NCBI GenBank assembly: GCA_902836725.1
Contig: CADFRV010000006.1
Location: 1 to 26,292 of the forward strand
DNA from: Muribaculaceae bacterium
GTDB lineage: Bacteria > Bacteroidota > Bacteroidia > Bacteroidales > Muribaculaceae
Direction: 5' to 3'
DNA: 26,292 nucleotides
The position numbers and the translations under genes are program-made. Positions 1 through 6,949 of the stretch are shown piece after piece. How positions within the stretch are numbered: position 1 is the first letter of the stretch; each line of letters begins with the position of its first letter. The notes below the pieces were generated by a model, which was given only the letters and a program-made list of their open reading frames with translations, was not told where the DNA came from and made no database searches.

Positions 1-76
1 GGCATCATATGGTACACTGGGAAAGACACGCCGGCGGCAGCTCTGAACCGCGGGCCGACGCGCTACTCCAGTGCCA
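1..76. other. Window edge, no feature seen
   Basis: These 76 bases lie downstream of the GH78 gene. I see no convincing coding frame and no hairpin with a T-tract that would end the GH78 transcript, so its terminator probably lies outside the window. Confidence 0.5.
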
Positions 77-3000
77 TCAGTTCTTGATCAGTTTCATCAC
101 ATGTGTCTTGCCGTCGGCATCCTTGACAGTAAGGAGATAGAGCGCGGGAGCGCAAGACGACACATTAAGCACGCAAGATCCCTTGACCGAAGCCACAAGC
201 GCACCGGCGAGAGAACGCAGTTCCATGCTCTCCACTGCCTCGATTCCCTCCACAGTCACAGTTTCAGTGGCAGGATTGGGATAAATGCGTATATTTCCAT
301 CAGCCTCTACCTTCTCCACACCTGCGGCAATGCCGCCGGAGAAGCTGTAAGAACCTGACCCCAGGGTCATTGTCACGGAAGTGCCGTCATCAGCGTAATC
401 GGCGATGCCCTCAGCCTCGGAAGCGGGCTTTCCGTTCTCGCACACCACAGCGCCGTCAGGCGACGAGGGGAGGATGAGAGTGGCGGTGGTATTGGCGGGC
501 ACTGTCACATTGTAGACATACTGGCCGTCATCGGAAGTTTTCCATGCGGCGTCGATCGGACCGTAGTTTGAAGCGAAAGTAGCGTCTACGTCGGATATGC
601 GGCGCCCGGCATCAAACGAAGGTTTCAGGATGATGTGCGAGAAACCGGGTGCGTCGTAGTCGGGGGCGATACCTGCCATGTAGCGGTACATCCACTCCCC
701 TACCGCGCCATATGCGTAGTGATTGAATGAGTTCATCTCTATGCTCTTGCTGAAACCTCCCTCGCGGGTGTAGCTGTTCCAGCGCTCCCACATGGTGGTG
801 GCACCCTGATCAACAGGATAGAGCCATGAGGGGCACTCGCGCTGGAGAAGCAGCGCGTATGCGAGATCGTCCATGCCGAACTGGCTGAGTGTCTGGTTGA
901 GCACGGCTGTGCCAAGGAAGCCGGTGGAGAGCTTGTTGCCGTTCTTCTCGATCTTGGAGCGGAGTTTGGTGCGGGTATCCTCAACGGCAGCCTCATCGTG
1001 GAGCATATCGTAGCGAAGGGCGAGCAACATGGCGCACTGGGATTTCTGGCGAAGTCCTGACACGCGTCCCGAAGCCCAGTAGCGGGTCTTGAACTCACTC
1101 TTGATATCGGCAAAGAGCTGCGCGTACTTGGCGGCTTTGAGATCGAACTCATCACCCTCGGTCTGGCTCAGCGCCTTCGACATGCGGCTCATAAGATCGG
1201 CCATGTGGCCGTAATATGCCACAGATACGAAACGCTTGTCGGTATCCTCAAAAGCGAGCCAGTCGCCATAACGTGTATCAGAGCCGACATACTGGTACTG
1301 ACCCTCTTTCTGGGTGGCGAGCCAGTCCATGTAGCGTTCCATTGAAGCGTAGTTCTCCTCTATGATGGCCTTGTCGCCATACATCACATAAACATTCCAT
1401 GGGAGGATAATGCCTGCGTCGGCCCATGCGCTCGATCCGTGTTCAACCCAGTTGAAGGGAGCCACGTTGGGATATGCGCCATTGTCGAGCTGACCGTCGC
1501 GCATGTCGCGCATCCACTTGTGGTAGAATCCCTGCACCTGAGCGTTGTACATGGCAGCCATGGAGAACACCTGGGTATCGGCTGTCCAGCCGAGGCGCTC
1601 GTCGCGCTGCGGGCAGTCGGTGGGCACGCTCACGAAATTGCTCCACTGTCCCCACTGGATATTGCTGTAAAGCTGATTTACAGCAGGATCGTTCACCTTG
1701 AGCGACGATCCCATCTCAGCCTCAGTGCTGATGGTCTCGGCGGTAATCCACTCAATCTCCACATCCTGCGATACAGTAATGTCGCAATAGCGGAAACCAT
1801 AGAAAGTGGTGGTAGGACGATAGATCTCCCCATCGGGGTGGCCGGAAAGGATATACTGTCCGGCAGCCTTGGCCGAACGGAGAGCGATGGTGTAGAGAGC
1901 GCCCTTGGCAGCGTCGTTGCCACGCTCGGTATCGCCGGAGTCGTTGATCATCTCGGCGAAACGGAGATTTACCTTGGCACCGGAAGCACCTTTGACTTTG
2001 AATTTCGCCCATCCGGAAGCATTCTGGCCGAAGTCAACCACCATGGTCTGACCCTTCTTCAGGAGAACTGAAGCGTCGCCTGCATGTGTGGCCACGGTAT
2101 TTATCTCACCATATCTGGTGCCGTTGTCCTTCGTACCCTCGTAAACGGTGAGCGAGAGAGGCTTACGCTCGAGCGACGGGATCACTTTCACAGTAGGACC
2201 TTCGTGCGCGATAAGTTCGCCATGGCTCTGGCGGTCGAGTGAAACACCGTTCCATGCAGAGACATCATAACCGGGAGTGCTCCAACCATCGGCCAGACGT
2301 GCGTCATAGATCTCACCGTGGTAGATCTCACCACCCTTTATGGCGCTGCGGCGCGAGGTAAGCCATGACTGGTCAGTGACGAGTGTCACCACTTCCCCGT
2401 TCTCAAGCTCAACGACAAGTTTGCCGATGAAAGCCACGTCGGAAGAGCCGTAGATGCCGTGGGAAACCTGGCCGTTCCACCATCCGTTGCTCACCACGGC
2501 TCCGAGGGCGTTCTCGCCCGCTTTCAGCAGTGATGTGACATCGTGCGTGAGATAGAACACTGTGCTGCGGTAGTCGCTCCATCCGGGCATAAGCTCGTCG
2601 AAGATCATGCTGCCGTCGTTCTGCTCATGTCCTACACGCTGCCCGTTGATATATACATTGTATACACCCAGTGCAGATGTATAGAGTTTGGCGCTCTTCA
2701 CATTTCCATTGAGAGTGAACTGTTTGCGGAAGAGAGGGGAAGCCGTTGCGGCGTCCTGCATTATCTTCGTCTCCTGTGCGGGAGAATAGCTGTAGAGCTT
2801 GCGGTTGCCGTTGACATCCACCACCTCTCCGGATGAGAACTCATAGGAATCGCCCTCGAAATCCTCGGAGAGAGTCACGCGCTTGGTGTTCCCCTTGTAT
2901 TCGGTGACCTTCACGTTGTCCCAGTAAGCCTGTTCGTTGACAGTCTCATGGAACACGCGGAAACCGATGAGGCCGTTGACAAGCAGGCCGGATGTATCGG

Positions 3001-4840
3001 TGTATGTATCAACGAGCTTGTCATCTATGAATGTGCGCACCTCGCTTCCGTCAATCTCAAGACGCAGGTGGTGCTCCACACCGAGGATGTCTTCGTTGGT
3101 GAATCCCTCCATGCGGGTGTCGGAGAACTGCGGATTCGTGCTGTTGGCATACTGATGGCGACGCACCAGGGGATATCCGCGGTCATTGCAGTTGATGGCC
3201 CACATGAAATAGCAGTTTGATTTTGTCTGGCTGAAAATCAGCGAGGCAGCGTCGTTGATAAGCGTTATGTCTGCGTCGATATCGTAACGGAGTTTCGTGT
3301 CTCCCTCGCTGTCGCTCTTGGCCCAGGGGTAGGTCTCCACATCGGCACCCACGAGCAGACGGCCGTCGACTATCGTACCGCCCGAAATTGAGCAGTCATC
3401 TGCATTTTCAAAATCCTCCTCAAAGAGGATGTTGTCCTCGCTGTCGCGCACCGTAAGGTTGTCGAAATATGCGCGTTCGAAGATCTCCCATTCCTGCTCG
3501 CTGCGGGAATGACGGAAACCGACCTTGTCGTAGACGAACTGGCCGGTACGGCTGTCGATCTCGATACCGTCGAGATATGTAGTTGCCCGTGTGCCGTTGT
3601 CGCTCACCACAATCTTGAAAGTATGTGGTGTATACGCATCGAGCGATACCTTGCCGGTCAGGTCAATCTCGGCGAGGCAAGCTGGATTGTTGTTGGCCCA
3701 GCGGTGCGGACGGAAACGGGGGAAGCCGTTCTCGATGTTGAACTGCCACATATAGAAGTTCTGGGCGTCTTTGGCCGCGAAAGCGATGCCGGCACAGAAC
3801 TGTTCGATGGTGAACCTGCCCTCGAAAGTATAATCCTTGACAGAGGCATCGGGGGTGAAATTATTCTGGAACACCAGCGTTTCCGGTCCGGAAACATGCA
3901 GCTGTCCGTTGGCAACCTCGCCGATACCGAAATTTTCGTTGGTGTCGAATGTATCGTCGAAAAGCACGCGGCCGTCTGAAGCTGTCACTTTGAAGTAATC
4001 ATAGAATGCGGTTTCGGGCTTGTTGCCGCGTCCATCGATATTTGAGGAACGCATGCCCACCTGGCCGTAAGGATATACTCCCTTGCGTTCGTCGATGAGT
4101 ATGCCGTCGAGATATGTACGCGCCATGGTGCCACCGTCGGTCACCTCGATGCGCATGTGGTGTGTCTCCCAGTTTCTCAGAGGTATGCCGAGATCTATCT
4201 CCGCCATACACTGCGGATTACCGTTGTTCCATACGTGGGGACGGAAGCGAGGCACACCATCTTTGGTGCTGATCTGCCACATGTAGAAGTTGTTACGGTC
4301 CGTAGCTCCCCAGATCAGTCCGGCGGCAGCACGGTCAACTTCAAAATCGGTTTCAATCACGTAGTCCTTGATCACATCCGCTCCAGGCTCGGACGTCTGC
4401 GGGGCACCTGTGCCTGAAGCGATCCACTGCGCGCCGCTCCATCCTGATCCGAGAAGCCCCGTCTCGAAATAAGCACCCGGTTGGGAAACCGCGGTCTCGC
4501 CGTGATTGTCTGTCACTGTAACACGCCAGTAATAACGCGTGGAAGGCTGCAGCTGCAGTCCGTCAAGCTGCACATTCACGGAACTGGCCGACTCAACCGT
4601 ACCGGAATCGAAAACTATCCCCGACATGTTTCTGTCAAGGCCGATCTCTACCTGGTATGATTTCTGCACTGTAGACCTCTGATCCGAGCGGAGTTGCCAG
4701 CTGAACATCGGGCTCTCCTTGTCAATCCCCACTGGATTGGTCTGATACTGGGTGCGGAGTGTCTCCACGGTCAGTGCCTGCGAGGCGAGGTACGTCATGG
4801 CGGCACAAGTTGCCAGAATCGTTTTTTTGCTATTAAACAT
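77..4840 (-). CDS. GH78 alpha-L-rhamnosidase with tripled jelly-roll insertion and T9SS tail
   Basis: Predicted secreted alpha-L-rhamnosidase that removes terminal rhamnose from glycans by an inverting mechanism. The 1587-residue protein has a signal peptide (about 1-22, ending ASQA) and an Ig-like domain (about 24-128). An insertion at about 144-700 contains three related jelly-roll copies. It is followed by the rhamnosidase N-terminal sandwich (about 701-860), a middle sandwich (about 890-1035), the (alpha/alpha)6 catalytic domain (about 1045-1395) and the C-terminal sandwich (to about 1460). The motif DCPQRDERLGW places the family general acid at E1081, and MWERW places the general base at E1352. 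Residues about 1515-1587, including YPNPA at 1520-1524, form a typical T9SS sorting domain, so the product is probably exported and held at the surface. Family members are usually about 900-1200 residues; the insertion explains the excess. The gene lies 73 bp downstream of a two-component regulator on the same strand, which may control it. Confidence 0.93.
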   Translation of the reverse strand: MFNSKKTILATCAAMTYLASQALTVETLRTQYQTNPVGIDKESPMFSWQLRSDQRSTVQKSYQVEIGLDRNMSGIVFDSGTVESASSVNVQLDGLQLQPSTRYYWRVTVTDNHGETAVSQPGAYFETGLLGSGWSGAQWIASGTGAPQTSEPGADVIKDYVIETDFEVDRAAAGLIWGATDRNNFYMWQISTKDGVPRFRPHVWNNGNPQCMAEIDLGIPLRNWETHHMRIEVTDGGTMARTYLDGILIDERKGVYPYGQVGMRSSNIDGRGNKPETAFYDYFKVTASDGRVLFDDTFDTNENFGIGEVANGQLHVSGPETLVFQNNFTPDASVKDYTFEGRFTIEQFCAGIAFAAKDAQNFYMWQFNIENGFPRFRPHRWANNNPACLAEIDLTGKVSLDAYTPHTFKIVVSDNGTRATTYLDGIEIDSRTGQFVYDKVGFRHSRSEQEWEIFERAYFDNLTVRDSEDNILFEEDFENADDCSISGGTIVDGRLLVGADVETYPWAKSDSEGDTKLRYDIDADITLINDAASLIFSQTKSNCYFMWAINCNDRGYPLVRRHQYANSTNPQFSDTRMEGFTNEDILGVEHHLRLEIDGSEVRTFIDDKLVDTYTDTSGLLVNGLIGFRVFHETVNEQAYWDNVKVTEYKGNTKRVTLSEDFEGDSYEFSSGEVVDVNGNRKLYSYSPAQETKIMQDAATASPLFRKQFTLNGNVKSAKLYTSALGVYNVYINGQRVGHEQNDGSMIFDELMPGWSDYRSTVFYLTHDVTSLLKAGENALGAVVSNGWWNGQVSHGIYGSSDVAFIGKLVVELENGEVVTLVTDQSWLTSRRSAIKGGEIYHGEIYDARLADGWSTPGYDVSAWNGVSLDRQSHGELIAHEGPTVKVIPSLERKPLSLTVYEGTKDNGTRYGEINTVATHAGDASVLLKKGQTMVVDFGQNASGWAKFKVKGASGAKVNLRFAEMINDSGDTERGNDAAKGALYTIALRSAKAAGQYILSGHPDGEIYRPTTTFYGFRYCDITVSQDVEIEWITAETISTEAEMGSSLKVNDPAVNQLYSNIQWGQWSNFVSVPTDCPQRDERLGWTADTQVFSMAAMYNAQVQGFYHKWMRDMRDGQLDNGAYPNVAPFNWVEHGSSAWADAGIILPWNVYVMYGDKAIIEENYASMERYMDWLATQKEGQYQYVGSDTRYGDWLAFEDTDKRFVSVAYYGHMADLMSRMSKALSQTEGDEFDLKAAKYAQLFADIKSEFKTRYWASGRVSGLRQKSQCAMLLALRYDMLHDEAAVEDTRTKLRSKIEKNGNKLSTGFLGTAVLNQTLSQFGMDDLAYALLLQRECPSWLYPVDQGATTMWERWNSYTREGGFSKSIEMNSFNHYAYGAVGEWMYRYMAGIAPDYDAPGFSHIILKPSFDAGRRISDVDATFASNYGPIDAAWKTSDDGQYVYNVTVPANTTATLILPSSPDGAVVCENGKPASEAEGIADYADDGTSVTMTLGSGSYSFSGGIAAGVEKVEADGNIRIYPNPATETVTVEGIEAVESMELRSLAGALVASVKGSCVLNVSSCAPALYLLTVKDADGKTHVMKLIKN
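2891..4378 (-). repeat. Three tandem protein repeats (LamG-like jelly rolls) inside the GH78 gene
   Basis: Residues about 155-300, 335-475 and 515-650 of the rhamnosidase are diverged copies of one module. Copies 1 and 2 share NFYMWQ, the block FPRFRPH or VPRFRPH, a block ending AEIDL, and TYLDGI. Copy 3 keeps CYFMWAIN, YPLVRRHQYAN and TFIDDKLVD. The pattern is like the concanavalin-like fold of LamG or DUF1080 domains, which often bind carbohydrate. The binding role is inference. Confidence 0.8.
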
Positions 4841-4874
4841 AAGGTTGTGAAAATAAATTCGAAATATATCTTGA

Positions 4875-4899
4875 ATATAGTTATTTGATATAGTTATTT
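4875..4899. repeat. 13-bp tandem repeat upstream of the GH78 gene
   Basis: ATATAGTTATTT occurs at 4875-4886 and again at 4888-4899, one base apart, in the 73-bp gap between the regulator stop codon and the rhamnosidase start. It may be a binding site for the neighbouring AraC-type regulator or a chance AT-rich duplication. No clear TAnnTTTG element is visible for the rhamnosidase gene here. Confidence 0.5.
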
Positions 4900-4913
4900 A
4901 CCATGAACGGCAG

Positions 4914-6647
4914 TCATGACTGCAGGTCAGGGGGCATCTTTCCACCTTTTGAAGCCACATATTCCTTAGGGATCATGCCGAATTTCGCCTTGAAACATTT
5001 CGCAAAATAAGAAGACGAGGTAAAACCGGACATTGCAGCCACCTCGGTCACACGCACTCCGTCAAGCAGGAGCCGTGCCGAATAATCAAGACGGTAGTTT
5101 TTCAGGTAATCTACAGGCGTCATGGAGGTGACGGATTTCAGTTTCCGGTAGAAACTCGAGCGGCTCATATTCATCTGCTTGGCCATGACGTCGATTGAGA
5201 ACTCCTCCTCCGAAATATTGTCGCGGATGTAATCGTCAAGCGTTTTCAGGAATTCCGCATCCATCCGGTTCAGCGACGGCTCATCCTCATCAGGCGGCAG
5301 CGCGAGCTGAGATGTGTTTCCCGAGCCCGACATCCGTGCCAGGCTCAATTCACGCGTGTGTATTATGTTGGCTATCTGCAACGTCAGCTGCCTGATGGCA
5401 AACGGTTTCTCCATATACACATCGGCTCCGCAGGCCATACCTTCCACTTTTGCGCCGGTATCGGTCTTGGCCGTGAGTATAATGAACGGTATATGGCTGA
5501 ACCGATTGTCCTCCTTTACCTTTCTGCATAGTTCTGCACCGCTCATACCCGGCATCATGAAATCGCTGATAATCACATCTATGCACTCTTTGTGCCCAAG
5601 CATATCCCATGCCTCTGACGCATTTACCGCAGTATAGACGATGTAGGTCTTACGCAACGCGTCGGCCACCGTAGCCAGCAGCTCCCTGTTGTCATCTACA
5701 AGCAATACTTTTATATTACCCGGTTGCCGCGGTGTCTCTGCGCCTGCAGAGACACCGCCGGGGATGGGATCCCCGGCGCCGGCAGCACATTTTGCCGGTA
5801 ATGCAAGAGTGAATGTCGCTCCCCCGGTCTCATTGTTGTCAACTGTTATGTCGCCGCCATGCGCACACGCTATAAGCTTGGCATATGCCAGACCGAGGCC
5901 GGTGCCGAGATTGGCAGCCACATTGTCGTTACCTATCTGATAATATGTATCGAATATGTGCTCGCGTTCATGTGGTGCAATCCCCGGACCGTCATCGGCC
6001 ACTGAAATGCGAATGACACCATCCTGAGGCTCGGCAAGGGTGACATCAACCCGGCTGCGGGAATATTTCACCGCGTTTCCGATAAGATTCATTATCACAC
6101 GGTCTGTCTTGTCAACATCAAAGACCGCCATCACCTCATCCTGCGGCATTATCAGCGATATGTGCTTGCCTATGGTTGCCATAGGATGCTCAAAACGGCC
6201 ACAGATCTCCGACAGGCGTGACTTTACGTCGTGGCATGCAGTTGCCAGACGAACCTCCTTGCCATCCTCGGCCTTACGGAAATCCAGCAACTGATTTATG
6301 ATACCAAGCAGATAATTCACATTACGCTGCATGGAGGCGATATGTCTCTTGTTGTCCTCCCCCTGGAGAGTGCCGTTTTCAGCGCTTTCAGCCATTTGCT
6401 CCAAAGGAATGCTGATCAGAGTGAGAGGAGTGCGTATCTCGTGCACGAGATTCACGAAAAAACGCATTTTCGCCTCAAACGTCTCATGCTCTTTCTCCAC
6501 GCAAAGTGTGTCCATGCGCCGCTGATAGTCGCGATGCAGGCGTCGTGAAAGGAGCACCACGACACATCCGGCGACCAACAACAGCAACAGCGCGCAAGTG
6601 CCGTATACCAGCCATGTTTGGTCGTAAAAATTCACGTTATTCTGCAT
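4914..6647 (-). CDS. Hybrid two-component regulator (histidine kinase/receiver/AraC) lacking the periplasmic sensor
   Basis: A single-chain two-component regulator, probably controlling the neighbouring glycan-use genes. Only about 12 residues precede one membrane helix (about 13-34). Then come a dimerisation/phosphoacceptor domain (H69 in VHEIRTPL), an ATPase domain (N-box around 187-197, DDGPG at 218-222, GTGLGL at 248-253), a receiver domain (313-430, phosphoacceptor D362, K414) and an AraC-type DNA-binding domain (about 468-566). All key residues are present, so it looks functional. Bacteroidota hybrid regulators of this kind usually have about 750-900 more N-terminal residues forming beta-propellers and a Y_Y_Y domain; here they are absent. 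The start is well supported: an in-frame TAA lies ten codons upstream, AGAAGGAG sits 11 nt before the ATG, and a clean promoter lies further upstream. The input signal must therefore come through the short head, the membrane or a partner protein. Confidence 0.9.
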   Translation of the reverse strand: MQNNVNFYDQTWLVYGTCALLLLLVAGCVVVLLSRRLHRDYQRRMDTLCVEKEHETFEAKMRFFVNLVHEIRTPLTLISIPLEQMAESAENGTLQGEDNKRHIASMQRNVNYLLGIINQLLDFRKAEDGKEVRLATACHDVKSRLSEICGRFEHPMATIGKHISLIMPQDEVMAVFDVDKTDRVIMNLIGNAVKYSRSRVDVTLAEPQDGVIRISVADDGPGIAPHEREHIFDTYYQIGNDNVAANLGTGLGLAYAKLIACAHGGDITVDNNETGGATFTLALPAKCAAGAGDPIPGGVSAGAETPRQPGNIKVLLVDDNRELLATVADALRKTYIVYTAVNASEAWDMLGHKECIDVIISDFMMPGMSGAELCRKVKEDNRFSHIPFIILTAKTDTGAKVEGMACGADVYMEKPFAIRQLTLQIANIIHTRELSLARMSGSGNTSQLALPPDEDEPSLNRMDAEFLKTLDDYIRDNISEEEFSIDVMAKQMNMSRSSFYRKLKSVTSMTPVDYLKNYRLDYSARLLLDGVRVTEVAAMSGFTSSSYFAKCFKAKFGMIPKEYVASKGGKMPPDLQS

Positions 6648-6658
6648 ATTGCGGCAAA

Positions 6659-6666
6659 CTCCTTCT
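6659..6666 (-). promoter_or_regulatory. Shine-Dalgarno site of the hybrid regulator
   Basis: On the minus strand AGAAGGAG lies 11 nt before the ATG at 6647. Strong Shine-Dalgarno sites are uncommon in this phylum, and this one supports the short start and hence the sensor-less form of the protein. Confidence 0.6.
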
Positions 6667-6720
6667 GCTAATGGTTACTGTATATACCTGATATTTCAGC
6701 TGTCATTGCTAAAAAACAGG

Positions 6721-6752
6721 CAAATATACAAATTATCCTACATATCGGCAAA
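6721..6752 (-). promoter_or_regulatory. Promoter of the hybrid regulator
   Basis: Read on the minus strand, TTTG (6752-6749) is separated by 20 bp from TATATTTG (6728-6721). This is a full match to the Bacteroidota minus-33/minus-7 consensus at the expected spacing. Transcription would start near 6714, giving a leader of about 65 nt. It lies downstream of the terminator at 6856-6887, so the regulator is transcribed independently of the surface protein. Confidence 0.75.
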
Positions 6753-6855
6753 ATAATAGCGCAGAACACCTGATTATCTGCCGAAACTCCCCTAAAATAA
6801 TTTCAACCGGAAATCCTTACCATAGAGAGGAGGTGTATAACAGGAGTCATGGGAC

Positions 6856-6887
6856 AAAAAAGCAGTGCGCCTCGTGAGGCGCACTGC
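6856..6887 (-). terminator. Intrinsic terminator of the duplicated surface-protein gene
   Basis: A perfect 12-bp stem (6862-6873 with 6876-6887) is followed on the minus strand by six T residues (complement of 6856-6861). It lies about 60 bp past the stop codon of the surface protein and should insulate the regulator from its transcription. Confidence 0.9.
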
Positions 6888-6949
6888 CGTAGGATAAGAC
6901 TGAATAACGTCTTATATGGTTATCGCTGCCGTATGGCAACTAACGCTTA

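Larger units (their letters stand above)
6648..6949. other. Gap between surface protein and regulator
   Basis: This 302-bp gap holds the terminator of the upstream gene (6856-6887), the regulator promoter (6721-6752) and the ribosome binding site (6659-6666). The rest is AT-rich. An in-frame stop lies just upstream of the regulator start, and I see no remnant of a sensor domain. Confidence 0.6.

Noticed and set aside
4875..4899. Tandem repeat considered as a CRISPR or phase-variation tract
   Set aside because: Only two copies with a one-base gap, no invertible arms and no cas or recombinase gene nearby.
6648..6855. Possible remnant of a deleted sensor domain upstream of the regulator
   Set aside because: The stretch is AT-rich, has an in-frame stop ten codons before the start and contains a complete promoter; no coding remnant is visible.
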